From positions 2,790,001 through 2,854,000 of the forward strand of contig CP092441.1 of assembly GCA_030067835.1 (NCBI GenBank): a DNA stretch of 64,000 bases. The letters are read 5' to 3'. Position 1 is the stretch's first letter. Each line of letters begins with the position of its first letter. This DNA comes from Chakrabartyella piscis (GTDB lineage Bacteria; Bacillota; Clostridia; Lachnospirales; Anaerotignaceae). Both the position numbers and the translations under genes were made by a program. Below the pieces are notes generated by a model. The model was given only the letters and a program-made list of their open reading frames with translations, was not told where the DNA came from and did not search any database. Shown in pieces: positions 8,326 through 16,848 of the stretch.

Positions 8326-10482
8326 TTGATAGAACAATTTGACATAGCTGGATACGTCCGTATCTCTGTAGACGAAGAACAGGATCGTGACAACACATCT
8401 ATTGAAAACCAAAAAGCAATTATAGAGGATTTTGTAAAAAAGAACTTCCCCACCTCTACCCTAACGTTTTATGAAGATCGTGACCGAAGCGGATATACCT
8501 TCGAGCAACGAGAAGGCTACCAAAAAATGCGTAGGGAATTGATGAACCACAAAAAAGACATTCTCATTGTGAAAGATTTTTCCAGATTTTCCAGAAGAAA
8601 CTCACGAGGACTTGTAGAATTAGAAGATTTGCGTGATGCTGGCAAGCGTATCATTTCCATCGGTGACAACATAGACTTTCCAAATGATGACGATTGGTTG
8701 AAGATACAATTTCAATTTCTCATCAACGAAATGCCTGTCACAGACACCAGCAGAAAGGTGCGTTCCGTTGTGAAACGCAGACAAGAAGATGGCAAATGGA
8801 TTTGCGCTGCACCATATGGTTACATCATAAACGCAGCCCAAGCCTTTGAACTGGTGCCAGAAGAAGCGGACATCATCCGCCAAATCTTCTCCCATTATAT
8901 AGAAGGTTGGGGATACAAAAAGATTGCAAACCATCTCACAGAAGAAGGTGTTCCCACACCAAGAATGGCTGAAAAAATGCGGATAGAAGCCAGTGGCAGA
9001 CAAAGCAAACGCAAGGTCAAAGCCGCTTGGAGCATCGTCACCATACAAGGGATTTTGGACAACGATTTTTACATCGGCACACTTCGCCAGAGCAAATACA
9101 CACGAAAGAAGATAAACGGCAACGATTTGAAGCGTGACGAAAGCGAACATCTCGTTTTTGAAAATCATCACCAAGCCATCATTGACTATCGTACCTTCCG
9201 CACAGTCAAGGCACTACGAGAAAAACGCAGTACAAGCAACTATCGTGGCATAAAAAAATACGACAACTTCTATTCTGGGCTATTGATTTGTGGAGATTGC
9301 GGTTCCCCCATGTTCGCCATGAGCCGTAGCAATTTGAAAGATGCATACCGCTGCGGAACCTACCATCAACGAGGTGTAAGCGGTTGCACAAGCCATCACA
9401 TTCGTGTGGAACAACTGGACAATCTACTCAAAGACTACCTGAAGCTGGTCATGGAAAATTCCCAAGATATGTGGAATCGACTCAACGAAGATTTGGAAAA
9501 CGAAACTGACCAAGTCCAAGAAATCGAACATTCTGCTGAAAATCTCACAACCATTTTACTGGATTTAGAAGAAGAACTGAAAGTCACCAAGCGTCAACGT
9601 ATCCGTGATTTGATGAAACACCCTGAACAAGAAGCAATCCTTGAAGAAACCTATGACGAATTGGAAAAGGACTTACTCCATCGCATCAATGGTTTGCAAA
9701 ATCAAATCACCCTTGCAGAAAATCGTCGCAACACCATCATACGAGTCAACCGCATTGCAAAAACAGCCATTGAAGTATTCCGAGATGTGCTAAACAAAGA
9801 AACGCTGGACAAAACCGATTTGGAACTGATCATCGACCACATCAAGGTTTATGAGGATCACTTAGAAGTACAACTGAAAGCGGACATTGATGGTATCTTA
9901 CACAACGCTACACCAACCACTGTCGCAAATTTTGAGGCAGACACGAAGAATAACTTACCCACCGAGCTGGTCCAATCGGCAAAAAACCGAAAAGACAAGG
10001 TTTTTCGTGTCAGTGTTATCAGTAACGGTGACCCGTTGGAAATCTTCACAGATCGTGAAGGTGAAATTATCTTAAAGAAATACTCTCCTATCAATGAGCT
10101 TGGCACATTTGCAAAGGAATATGCAGAATCCCTTTCACAAACATTGGGTCATGTCACTTGTATTGTGGACAAAGACCAAATCATTGCTGTTTCTGGTGGT
10201 GGCAAACGTGAACTTTTTGAAAAACACATCAGTTCCGAAATGGAAAACTGCATCAACCAACGTACCACATTGATTGCAGAAAAGAAAGACGCCAACTTCA
10301 TTCCTATCTTAGATGACGAAAGCATTTCTTCCTATGAACACCAATTGATTACCCCTATTTTGGCAGAAGGTGATGCAATGGGTGCCATTGTCTTTTTATC
10401 CAAGGACAAAAAAATGGGTGAAGTAGAAGGCAAGCTGGCTCAAACTGCTGCTGGTTTTCTAGGCAAACAAATGGAACCATAA
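8326..10482 (+). CDS. Large serine recombinase fused in frame to the C-terminal part of SpoVT
   Basis: 718 residues from TTG 8326, chosen because AAAGGAGAG (8311-8319) lies six bases upstream. Residues 1-150 are a resolvase-type catalytic domain (AGYVRIS with the candidate nucleophile Ser, then DFSRFSRRN), followed by the recombinase domain (about 160-310), a Cys4 zinc ribbon (ICGDCG...YRCGTYH...GC) and a coiled coil (about 380-490). From residue 568 (GDPLEIFTDREGE) to the end the protein instead matches the body of SpoVT: VILKKYSPI-like strand, ELGTFAKEYAESL, GHVTCI, then a GAF-like domain ending GEVEGKLAQTAAGFLGKQME. SpoVT is an AbrB/GAF regulator of sigma-G genes in spores. Its first 30 or so residues (the DNA-binding AbrB start) are missing. 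The simplest reading is that the element sits inside spoVT and the recombinase frame reads through the right attachment site into it. Confidence 0.88.
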   Translation: MIEQFDIAGYVRISVDEEQDRDNTSIENQKAIIEDFVKKNFPTSTLTFYEDRDRSGYTFEQREGYQKMRRELMNHKKDILIVKDFSRFSRRNSRGLVELEDLRDAGKRIISIGDNIDFPNDDDWLKIQFQFLINEMPVTDTSRKVRSVVKRRQEDGKWICAAPYGYIINAAQAFELVPEEADIIRQIFSHYIEGWGYKKIANHLTEEGVPTPRMAEKMRIEASGRQSKRKVKAAWSIVTIQGILDNDFYIGTLRQSKYTRKKINGNDLKRDESEHLVFENHHQAIIDYRTFRTVKALREKRSTSNYRGIKKYDNFYSGLLICGDCGSPMFAMSRSNLKDAYRCGTYHQRGVSGCTSHHIRVEQLDNLLKDYLKLVMENSQDMWNRLNEDLENETDQVQEIEHSAENLTTILLDLEEELKVTKRQRIRDLMKHPEQEAILEETYDELEKDLLHRINGLQNQITLAENRRNTIIRVNRIAKTAIEVFRDVLNKETLDKTDLELIIDHIKVYEDHLEVQLKADIDGILHNATPTTVANFEADTKNNLPTELVQSAKNRKDKVFRVSVISNGDPLEIFTDREGEIILKKYSPINELGTFAKEYAESLSQTLGHVTCIVDKDQIIAVSGGGKRELFEKHISSEMENCINQRTTLIAEKKDANFIPILDDESISSYEHQLITPILAEGDAMGAIVFLSKDKKMGEVEGKLAQTAAGFLGKQMEP
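10010..10036 (+). other. Inferred right attachment site (attR) inside spoVT
   Basis: The reading frame changes here from recombinase sequence to SpoVT sequence. SpoVT similarity begins at the Gly-Asp-Pro codons at 10027, so the crossover core should lie at or just before GGTGACCC (10027-10034). The exact core cannot be fixed without the left end of the element, which is outside the window. Confidence 0.65.
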
Positions 10483-10495
10483 GAACCCTATCTAT

Positions 10496-10523
10496 AAAAA
10501 AGGCGATTTGATCGTCTTTTTTT
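10496..10523 (+). terminator. Terminator after the recombinase-spoVT frame
   Basis: GGCGA (10502-10506) and TCGTC (10512-10516) pair around a 5-nt loop, extended by A-tract/T-tract pairing, followed by TTTTTTTC. It lies 14 bp after the stop codon and is probably the original spoVT terminator. Confidence 0.75.
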
Positions 10524-10651
10524 CTTTTTGTAAAAAAAATTCAAAAAACATGGAACTTTCCGCAACCCCCTACGTCTGATACAATAGAAACACACAAAAC
10601 AAGAAAACAAAAACATAAAAATAAAGAACACATTATTAGGAGGAAACACAT

Positions 10652-11602
10652 ATGAAAAACACAAAGAAAATTTTTGCACTTGGTATGGCTATGACATTGG
10701 TGGGTGGTACAGTTGCTTATGCAGAATACTCTACAATGCCAATTGACACTGAAACAACAGCAGTAGAAGACATTGTGGATGCAGTGGAAGCCGCTTCCAA
10801 ATACACAACACAAACAGGCACCATCACCTCCATTGAAGCAAATGAAGCTGGTGGTATGAACATTATGATGGACAACGAAACTGGTGGTTTGCACTTCTTG
10901 CTTTCTCCAGAAACTGTTGTGGTGGATCGTGCTACAGGCGCTTTGATTTTGGCAGAAGATTTGGAAGCAGACATGGAAGTTTCTGTCATCTACGACAAAA
11001 ACAGTCCTATGGGTATGAGTATGCCAGCTTATTTGGGTCAAGTGACTGCATTGATTACAAATGCTTCTGAAGGCAATTTTGCAGTTGGTTACTTTGATGC
11101 AGATTTGGTGAACATGGATGAAATGCTTGCCCTCAACATTGATGAAACAGCTGTAATTCAATCCATTCAAGGTACACGCATGATTTTGACAGCAGAAGAT
11201 GTGCAAGAAAAAGAAGCTTTGGTATTCTTTGACACCACAACCAGAAGCATTCCAGCACAAACAACACCTTCTTTCATCCTTTTGTTGGACAAAGAAACCT
11301 CTGGTGAAGAAGACAACTATTTGGATGGACCAATGGCTGATTTGGCTCGTACAGATGTAGAAGCAATAGAAAATGAAGTGGTAGCAGAATTGGTACCCCT
11401 TCGTGAAACAGCAACAGACCTTGGTTTTACAGTGGTTTGGCAGGGAAAAGATATGCCTATTTTGATGGAAAATGACGAATACACCTTCTCCATTGAAATG
11501 GATAGTGCTAAATATTTGATGAATGATGAAGAAATGACTGCTGCTGCTCCTGCAATCTTGTTGGATGGTGTTATGTTCATGGATAAAACAATTCTTGGAT
11601 AA
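10652..11602 (+). CDS. Exported protein with a C-terminal stalk (copper amine oxidase N-like) domain
   Basis: 316 residues with a clear signal peptide (KNTKK, hydrophobic FALGMAMTLVGGTV, cleavage near AYA-E). The body is acidic and alanine-rich, with an OB-like segment (GTITSIEANEAGG to YLGQVTALI) resembling other clostridial exported proteins of unknown role. Residues about 245-270 (VVAELVPLRETATDLGFTV) fit the stalk-domain pattern LVPLR..AE.LG..V known from clostridial surface proteins. It has AGGAGG 10 bp upstream and an extended -10 promoter (TGATACAAT, 10577-10585). It acts outside the membrane; its ligand is unknown. Confidence 0.65.
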   Translation: MKNTKKIFALGMAMTLVGGTVAYAEYSTMPIDTETTAVEDIVDAVEAASKYTTQTGTITSIEANEAGGMNIMMDNETGGLHFLLSPETVVVDRATGALILAEDLEADMEVSVIYDKNSPMGMSMPAYLGQVTALITNASEGNFAVGYFDADLVNMDEMLALNIDETAVIQSIQGTRMILTAEDVQEKEALVFFDTTTRSIPAQTTPSFILLLDKETSGEEDNYLDGPMADLARTDVEAIENEVVAELVPLRETATDLGFTVVWQGKDMPILMENDEYTFSIEMDSAKYLMNDEEMTAAAPAILLDGVMFMDKTILG

Positions 11603-11652
11603 TTTCATTCACTTGAAATTAGGATTTAGAGCTTACAAAACAATGCTCAATG

Positions 11653-11678
11653 CCCCTTTCTATTTTGGAAGGGGTTTT
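11653..11678 (+). terminator. Terminator after the stalk-domain protein gene
   Basis: CCCCTTTC (11653-11660) pairs with GGAAGGGG (11667-11674, one G-U pair) and is followed by TTTT. It ends the gene that stops at 11602. Confidence 0.8.
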
Positions 11679-11749
11679 CCTTGTGTTTGCAATATCCCAT
11701 AAATTTCCAGTATTTTTCTATGGTATGTATTTTTTTTCGACAAAATTTA

Positions 11750-11758
11750 TGGTATAAT
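11750..11758 (+). promoter_or_regulatory. Extended -10 promoter upstream of the deacetylase gene
   Basis: TGGTATAAT (TG-N-TATAAT) at 11750-11758 is an extended -10 element on the plus strand with no good -35 box. The 137-bp MITE lies between it and the start codon at 11985, so the MITE would be part of the 5' untranslated region. Confidence 0.45.
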
Positions 11759-11786
11759 ACATTGATTATATCATAAATTGAAAATC

Positions 11787-11923
11787 CCAATTAAACTTAA
11801 CGATATCTAATATACTTATATATATCTTAATTATGTAGGGAATGCATTGGATGCATTCCATTTTTGGTACGCATGCAATGCGTAACCCTACAAGATATAA
11901 AAGCCCTTTTATCTTTAATTGGG
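11787..11923 (+). mobile_element. 137-bp MITE, family 1, copy A
   Basis: Bounded by the perfect 10-bp terminal inverted repeat CCCAATTAAA (11787-11796) and TTTAATTGGG (11914-11923). Inside are two palindromes, one around GGAATGCATTGGATGCATTCC-like sequence and one around TACGCATGCAATGCGTA. A second copy of exactly the same length lies in the opposite orientation at 33185-33321. It has no coding capacity and must have been moved by a transposase elsewhere. Confidence 0.8.
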
Positions 11924-11984
11924 ACAATTGAAAAAGTAGTCTAATATGTTTCTTGCAAACATTTTCATATATTAAGGAGAACCT

Positions 11985-13589
11985 ATGAAACGAAATATCT
12001 TCCCTTATTTTTTACTCATCACAACTCTGATTGCTGGTGTTTTCACTGGATGTGCTACTACATCTGAAGTTGCAGAAGAAACAACACCTGTCACATCTGA
12101 AGTTGTCATGGAACCAGAAGCACCCATAGAAGCAACACCTGTTTTGGATGTATCAGACCCGATTCCTGTAGTCACCAAAGAGTCTGTCATTGAATATGCT
12201 GCACCTTTTGCCTATGTTTTGGAATATCCATCCTATGGTGTGGAGGTTTTGGACACACAAATTGCTGACTTTGTATTCCAATTACAAGCAGATTTCACAT
12301 CCCAATACCAAAAGAAACAATTCATTTCTGATTTGGATGAAACAGACGTTGAACATACAGATTCCACACAAGAAACGGATACACCACCCACATCAGAGTC
12401 AGAAACATCTGTATCACAAGAGGATTGCAGTATCTTCATGCATCTTTCCTACGAATCCAATGTGGTGCATGAAAACTTACTTTCCATCACCTTTTTTGAA
12501 TCACAGGTGGTGCAAACTGTACCTTTGACCTTAGAAAAAATACATACATTGCATTATGACATTCGCACAGGAGAACGTCTTTGGGAAACAGATTTCATTG
12601 ACTCCACCTTTGCAGGCTCCATCACAGAATACGTCATTGCCTATTTCCAAGAAACAGAACCATTTGCTGAAAAATGGGCTGCTCGTGATGATTTTGCCAC
12701 CAAATTTGAAGGCGAAACCTACCAACAATTTGCTTTTGCAGAAGATGGTTTATTGATTCATTTTCCTGCATATACTTTCTTGCCTTATAACTTTGGTACA
12801 ACCACTGTTACAATCCCCTATTCTGAAATTGATGGATTGGTCATTGATTTGGATTCTGTAACCGAAGAAAAAGCTGATGCAACAACAGATGATAATGATG
12901 ATGAAGAAACAACTGTAACTCCAGTTATGGTTTCTGCTGATATTGCAAATCGAGACATTGACCCAAACAAACCAATGGTTGCTTTGACCTTTGATGATGG
13001 TCCACATCCAGTGCACACAGAAGCGATTTTGGATGTTTTGGCAGAATACAATGTGGTTGCCACCTTCTTTGAATTGGGTAGTCTGGTGGAATCCTATCCA
13101 GAAGTGGTGCGTCGTCAAGTGGCATTGGGTAGCGAACTTGGAAATCACTCCTATTCACACAAAAACTTCAATATTTTGTCTGCTGAAGAAATTGCAGAAG
13201 ATTACGCATTGACTTCAAAAGCCTTTTTGGATGCAGTTGGTTTTACACCCACTCTATTCAGACCACCTTATGGCTATTGCAATGATTTTGTACAAAAAAA
13301 CATACCCATTGCTTGTGTCACTTGGTCTTTGGATACTTTGGATTGGGAATCCCGTGATACCGATAAAATCCTAGAAACCATTGCAGAAACAGAAGATTTG
13401 GATGGTTCTGTAATTTTGATGCATGATATTTATGAAACCACTGTGGAAGCTGTGGAGATTTTGGTTCCCGAATTGATTGCAGATGGGTACCAATTTGTAA
13501 CGGTTTCTGAACTGTTTTCCTATCGTTTTGGCATTACACCAGAAGCAGGTAAATTGTATGGATATGCTTATTTGTCTGGTTTGGAATGA
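11985..13589 (+). CDS. pdaC: PdaC-like lipoprotein polysaccharide deacetylase
   Basis: 534 residues. The N-terminus is a lipoprotein signal (hydrophobic FPYFLLITTLIAGVF, lipobox TGC), so the protein is anchored outside the membrane. An acidic Thr/Glu-rich linker is followed by a DUF4163/DUF3298-like region (about 60-290, ending LPYNFGTTTVTIPYSEI), and the NodB deacetylase domain (about 325-520). Catalytic motifs are TFDDGPHP (about 333-340), the metal-binding HSYSH (about 387-391), RPPYG (about 426) and LMHD near the end. The domain order matches Bacillus PdaC, a MurNAc deacetylase of peptidoglycan. AAGGAGA precedes the start. A 21-bp tandem duplication covers its stop codon. Confidence 0.8.
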   Translation: MKRNIFPYFLLITTLIAGVFTGCATTSEVAEETTPVTSEVVMEPEAPIEATPVLDVSDPIPVVTKESVIEYAAPFAYVLEYPSYGVEVLDTQIADFVFQLQADFTSQYQKKQFISDLDETDVEHTDSTQETDTPPTSESETSVSQEDCSIFMHLSYESNVVHENLLSITFFESQVVQTVPLTLEKIHTLHYDIRTGERLWETDFIDSTFAGSITEYVIAYFQETEPFAEKWAARDDFATKFEGETYQQFAFAEDGLLIHFPAYTFLPYNFGTTTVTIPYSEIDGLVIDLDSVTEEKADATTDDNDDEETTVTPVMVSADIANRDIDPNKPMVALTFDDGPHPVHTEAILDVLAEYNVVATFFELGSLVESYPEVVRRQVALGSELGNHSYSHKNFNILSAEEIAEDYALTSKAFLDAVGFTPTLFRPPYGYCNDFVQKNIPIACVTWSLDTLDWESRDTDKILETIAETEDLDGSVILMHDIYETTVEAVEILVPELIADGYQFVTVSELFSYRFGITPEAGKLYGYAYLSGLE

Positions 13590-13611
13590 TATTTGTCTGG
13601 TTTGGAATGAT
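13570..13611. repeat. 21-bp perfect tandem duplication over the pdaC stop codon
   Basis: The 21-bp unit at 13570-13590 is repeated exactly at 13591-13611. The TGA stop (13587-13589) is inside the first copy, so the second copy is untranslated. It looks like a recent slippage or unequal-exchange event. Confidence 0.9.
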
Positions 13612-13652
13612 ATTTCCCTTTTAAGATAAGTATTGCCATACTAGAAACAGCA

Positions 13653-13675
13653 GGCGACCACAGGTCGCCCCTACA
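13653..13675. repeat. Variable-stem palindrome with CCTAC tail
   Basis: GGCGACC-ACA-GGTCGCC followed by CCTACAAG. It is one of a family of intergenic palindromes in this window that keep the tail (C)CCCTACAA but differ in the stem. The same stem, GGCGACC/GGTCGCC, occurs at 26823-26845. Confidence 0.8.
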
Positions 13676-13753
13676 AGATGCTTCATAAGGGGTAGTTACT
13701 TCCTACAGACACTCTTATTTGAAAAGAGACAATACTATATTACCCATTAAAAA

Positions 13754-13783
13754 AAGGCTACTTTCAAAAATGAGAGTAGCCTT
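13754..13783 (-). terminator. Terminator of the DtxR-family regulator gene
   Basis: A 12-bp stem (13754-13765 with 13772-13783, one G-U pair) has a 6-nt loop, and on the minus strand is followed by TTTTTTT. It lies 10 bp after the stop codon of the minus-strand gene. Confidence 0.85.
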
Positions 13784-13793
13784 CTGTTTGCGC

Positions 13794-14189
13794 TTATTCT
13801 TCTATTGGGGTAACACCTTTATTGCTCATGTATCGTTTCATAGCTTCCAATGTTTCTTCATGAATGACATGCTCCATTTTACAAGCGTCTTCCAAAGCAA
13901 TTTCTTTGGTAACACCCAATTCCATGAGCATTGTAGAAATGACACAATGTCTTTCATATGTGGCAGTTGCAACTGCACGTCCTTTTTCTGTCAAGAACAC
14001 ACTACCACGATCTTCCATTTCAATATATCCATCTGCTTTCAGCTTTTTCATGGCATTGCTGACACTTGGTTTGCTAAAACTCAGTGCATTTGCTATATCA
14101 ATTGAGCGTACTTCACCCACTTCTTTTTCCAATACGAAAATGGTTTCCAAATAATTTTCCATAGATTCTTGTACTTTCAACATCTTCAC
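13794..14189 (-). CDS. DtxR/MntR-family metal-dependent transcriptional regulator
   Basis: 131 residues. The N-terminal winged helix (MENYLETIFVLEKE to SFSKPSVSNAMKKLKADGYIEM, about 8-58) is followed by the metal-binding dimerisation domain with the typical ERHCVISTML, C-x2-EH (ACKMEHVI) and HEETLEAMKRYM motifs. The short length, without an SH3-like third domain, fits the MntR type more than the IdeR type. The expected ligand is Mn2+ or Fe2+ (family knowledge). It is transcribed alone and divergently from the DNA glycosylase gene. Which metal genes it controls cannot be seen in this window. Confidence 0.82.
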   Translation of the reverse strand: MKMLKVQESMENYLETIFVLEKEVGEVRSIDIANALSFSKPSVSNAMKKLKADGYIEMEDRGSVFLTEKGRAVATATYERHCVISTMLMELGVTKEIALEDACKMEHVIHEETLEAMKRYMSNKGVTPIEE

Positions 14190-14359
14190 TCCATTCTATA
14201 ATCTTCTTTCTCTATGGTAACAAAAAATCCTACCTTTGACAATATATTTCCACTATTTTTGAAAATTTTTACAAATTTCTTGACAAAATTTACTTATGCA
14301 AAGAAACTATACGTATATATGATCGCTGAACCGCAAAAATAGTATTTATGGAGGTTTTT

Positions 14360-14866
14360 ATGAAAAATCAAACACCACAACATGTGACACATACATTTCC
14401 AGCACTCTTTCAACCAGACAGCAAAATTTTAATTCTTGGGTCTGTACCATCTGTCAAATCCAGAGAACAAAATTTTTATTATGGGCATCCACAAAATCGT
14501 TTTTGGAAAATATTATCCGCTTGTTTTGATGCACCACTGCCCATAACCATAGAAGAAAAAACAGCTTTTGCCAAAATATATGGCATTGCCCTTTATGATG
14601 TTGTGGAAAGTTGTGATATCATCGGCAGTAGCGATGCTTCCATACAAAATGCAGTGCCTACAGATTTATCAATTATTCTGAAAGAAACAGGCAATATCCC
14701 CATCTTTGGCAACGGAGCTGCTGCTTGCAAATTATATGGAAAGTACCAAGAGAAATCTGTTGGCTATCCCATCATTTCTTTGCCTTCTTCCAGTCCTGCA
14801 AACGCTGCTTGGACACAAGATCGGCTGATTTCCACTTGGAGTGGGACAATTTTACCCCATTTATGA
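14360..14866 (+). CDS. DNA-deoxyinosine glycosylase (uracil-DNA glycosylase superfamily, family 6 type)
   Basis: 168 residues from ATG 14360, because GGAGG (14350-14354) is correctly placed for it; the in-frame ATG at 14348 is not. Motifs: ILILGSVPSVKSREQNFYYGHPQNRFWK near residues 25-52 (motif 1, with the YGHPQNRFW signature), ALYDVVESC, and a C-terminal LPSSSPANA (motif 2). Proteins of this family remove hypoxanthine or uracil from DNA in base-excision repair. The gene stands alone, upstream of the metK promoter. Confidence 0.82.
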   Translation: MKNQTPQHVTHTFPALFQPDSKILILGSVPSVKSREQNFYYGHPQNRFWKILSACFDAPLPITIEEKTAFAKIYGIALYDVVESCDIIGSSDASIQNAVPTDLSIILKETGNIPIFGNGAAACKLYGKYQEKSVGYPIISLPSSSPANAAWTQDRLISTWSGTILPHL

Positions 14867-14896
14867 AAAATTTTACACAAATTACAAAAATATCCC

Positions 14897-14925
14897 TTGA
14901 CTACTTGCTTTTTTATTGATATAAT
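14897..14925 (+). promoter_or_regulatory. metK promoter
   Basis: TTGACT (14897-14902), a 17-bp spacer, and TATAAT (14920-14925). Transcription would start just before the SAM riboswitch. Confidence 0.85.
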
Positions 14926-14947
14926 GCATCAGAAACTGAATAGAGAA

Positions 14948-15081
14948 CTTATCAAGAGTGGTTGAGGGACAGGGCCCTGTGACACCCGGCAACCGGCGGT
15001 TTATTTCCGTATCGGTGCCAATTCCCCCGTTATTTTTAACGGAAGATGAGAAGAAATTTTTGCCCTGTTTGGGCTTTTTTT
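14948..15081 (+). promoter_or_regulatory. SAM-I (S-box) riboswitch upstream of metK
   Basis: The conserved S-box elements appear in order: CTTATCAAGAG, GGTTGAGGGAC, GCCCTGTGACACCCGGCAACC, GGTGCCAATTCC and GATGAGAAG (ends about 15053). The expression platform has a short GCCC/GGGC hairpin (15062-15074) followed by TTTTTTT, a terminator-like site although the stem is only four pairs. Bound S-adenosylmethionine should stop transcription before metK, its own synthesis gene. Confidence 0.95.
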
Positions 15082-15182
15082 ATTTGAAAAAAACAATGAT
15101 ATCTCACTTTGGCAATCGTTTAGATTGTGTGTTCCAATGGAACCTCTATTCCCAATTATCGAACCTATATAGGAGGAAACAA

Positions 15183-16361
15183 ATGAGTAGAAGATTATTT
15201 ACATCTGAATCTGTAACTGAAGGGCATCCTGACAAGATTTGTGATCAAATCTCTGATGGTGTATTGGACGCATTGTTGTCTGTGGATCCAAATGCAAGGG
15301 TTGCTTGCGAAACTGCAACCACAACTGGCATCGTATTTGTAATGGGTGAAATTACAACATCCGCTTACGTAGACGTGGAAAAAATCGTACGTGAAACTGT
15401 GAAAAAAATTGGTTACGATAGAGCAAAATACGGTTTCGATAGCGAAACTTGTTCTGTAATCACCTCCATCCACGGTCAATCTCCTGACATTGCAATGGGC
15501 GTTGACAAAGCGTTGGAAAACAAGACTGGCGAAGATGACAGCCAATTCGATACAGGTGCTGGCGACCAAGGTATGATGTTCGGTTTTGCTTGTAACGAAA
15601 CAGAAGAATTAATGCCATTGCCAATCTCTTTGGCACACAAATTGACATTGAAATTGACAGAAGTACGTAAAAATGGTACTTTGGAATACCTTCGTCCAGA
15701 TGGTAAATCCCAAGTAACTGTAGAATATGTTGACGACAAACCAGTACGTGTGGATACAGTGGTATTGTCTACACAACACGATCCAGAAGCAACCAACGAA
15801 CAAATTCGTGCAGATATCATCAAACACGTGGTAGAAGCTGTTATCCCTGCTGATTTGTTGGATGAAAACACAAAATACTACATCAACCCAACAGGTCGTT
15901 TTGTAATTGGTGGACCTATGGGTGACAGTGGTTTGACTGGTAGAAAAATCATCGTTGACACATATGGTGGTTACGCTGCTCACGGTGGTGGTGCTTTCAG
16001 TGGCAAAGATCCTACAAAAGTAGATAGATCTGCTTGTTACGCAGCTCGTCACGTTGCAAAAAACATTGTTGCAAGTGGTATTGCTGACAAATGTGAAGTA
16101 CAACTGGCATATGCAATTGGTGTTGCAAAACCAGTTTCCATTTTGATCAACACATATGGCACAGGCAAAATCTCCGATGAAGCAATTACAGCATTGGTAC
16201 AAGCAAACTTTGATTTGCGTCCAGCTGCAATCATCAAAAACTTTGACTTGCGTAGACCAATTTATCAACAAACTGCTGCTTACGGTCACTTTGGTCGTAC
16301 AGATTTGGATTTGCCTTGGGAAGCACTTAATAAAGTGGATGTATTCAAAGGTCAATTTTAA
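15183..16361 (+). CDS. metK: S-adenosylmethionine synthetase
   Basis: 392 residues, normal length. It makes SAM from methionine and ATP. Signature motifs: [17 protein letters not shown] (about 15-31), [12 protein letters not shown] (ATP binding), [15 protein letters not shown] (P-loop-like, about 260) and a [12 protein letters not shown] segment. The ATG at 15183 has AGGAGG seven bases upstream; the open frame extends upstream through the riboswitch but has no usable start. It is under the SAM-I riboswitch just upstream, a feedback loop. It appears monocistronic, with a terminator at 16459. Confidence 0.97.
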   Translation: MSRRLFTSESVTEGHPDKICDQISDGVLDALLSVDPNARVACETATTTGIVFVMGEITTSAYVDVEKIVRETVKKIGYDRAKYGFDSETCSVITSIHGQSPDIAMGVDKALENKTGEDDSQFDTGAGDQGMMFGFACNETEELMPLPISLAHKLTLKLTEVRKNGTLEYLRPDGKSQVTVEYVDDKPVRVDTVVLSTQHDPEATNEQIRADIIKHVVEAVIPADLLDENTKYYINPTGRFVIGGPMGDSGLTGRKIIVDTYGGYAAHGGGAFSGKDPTKVDRSACYAARHVAKNIVASGIADKCEVQLAYAIGVAKPVSILINTYGTGKISDEAITALVQANFDLRPAAIIKNFDLRRPIYQQTAAYGHFGRTDLDLPWEALNKVDVFKGQF

Positions 16362-16458
16362 AATCAAGATTAAGGTCAAAAGATAAGACCTCAGGACGCT
16401 GTCCCGAACCCTGCAAGCATGCGACGCTTGACCCGATTATTTTATATCATAAATAAAA

Positions 16459-16500
16459 GCCACCTTTAAAAAGCAATTTTGCTGATATAAGGTGGTTTTT
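16459..16500 (+). terminator. Terminator after metK
   Basis: CCACCTT (16460-16466) pairs with AAGGTGG (16489-16495) and is followed by TTTTT; an AGCAA/TTGCT inner hairpin lies in the loop. The 97 bp between metK and this hairpin contain a GC-richer repeat remnant (GACCTCAGGACGCTGTCCC...), related in style to other intergenic repeats here. Confidence 0.8.
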
Positions 16501-16510
16501 CATTTGCATT

Positions 16511-16558
16511 GCAATATGTATGTATTGCATTGACAATAGGTACATATACTGATACTAT
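16511..16558 (+). promoter_or_regulatory. Promoter and likely operator of the relB-yafQ pair
   Basis: TTGACA (16530-16535), a 17-bp spacer and TACTAT (16553-16558) form a good promoter. Just upstream of the -35 box is the inverted repeat GCAATA-N6-TATTGC (16511-16528), a probable site for the ribbon-helix-helix antitoxin, as such pairs usually control themselves. Confidence 0.7.
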
Positions 16559-16581
16559 ACTTGTATAAGGAGGTGTTTTAT

Positions 16582-16848
16582 ATGGCAAATATGAATATTC
16601 GTATGGATGATACCATCAAAAAACAAGCAGAAGAACTGTTTGCTGACCTTGGTATGAATATGACAACTGCAATCAATATTTTTTTGAAACAAGCTGTACG
16701 TGAAAACAAAATCCCTTTTGAAATTTCTCGCAATATCCCCAATCAAACAACCCTATCTGCTTTTATAGAAGGCGATAAAATTGCTTATGATCCAACAATA
16801 AAAGGATATCACGATATGGATTCTTTGAGAAAGGCGCTTGAAATATGA
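16582..16848 (+). CDS. RelB/DinJ-family antitoxin
   Basis: 88 residues from ATG 16582, with AAGGAGG 9-15 bases upstream. The N-terminus (NMNIRMDDTIKKQAEELF, then DLGMNMTTAINIFLKQAV) is the ribbon-helix-helix domain of the RelB/DinJ family, which binds DNA and dimerises. The C-terminal tail (PTIKGYHDMDSLRKALEI) would wrap the toxin. Its stop overlaps the toxin start by four bases (ATGA at 16845-16848), ensuring the antitoxin is translated first. Confidence 0.88.
   Translation: MANMNIRMDDTIKKQAEELFADLGMNMTTAINIFLKQAVRENKIPFEISRNIPNQTTLSAFIEGDKIAYDPTIKGYHDMDSLRKALEI

Noticed and set aside
8326-10482. A natural recombinase with an unrelated C-terminal regulatory domain
   Set aside because: The tail matches SpoVT through to its last residues and is followed by its own terminator; it begins in the middle of the AbrB domain, which a designed domain fusion would not do. 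Kept as the alternative to be tested.
15055-15182. A longer MetK protein starting upstream within the riboswitch
   Set aside because: The frame is open, but AGGAGG stands only before ATG 15183 and MetK homology begins there.
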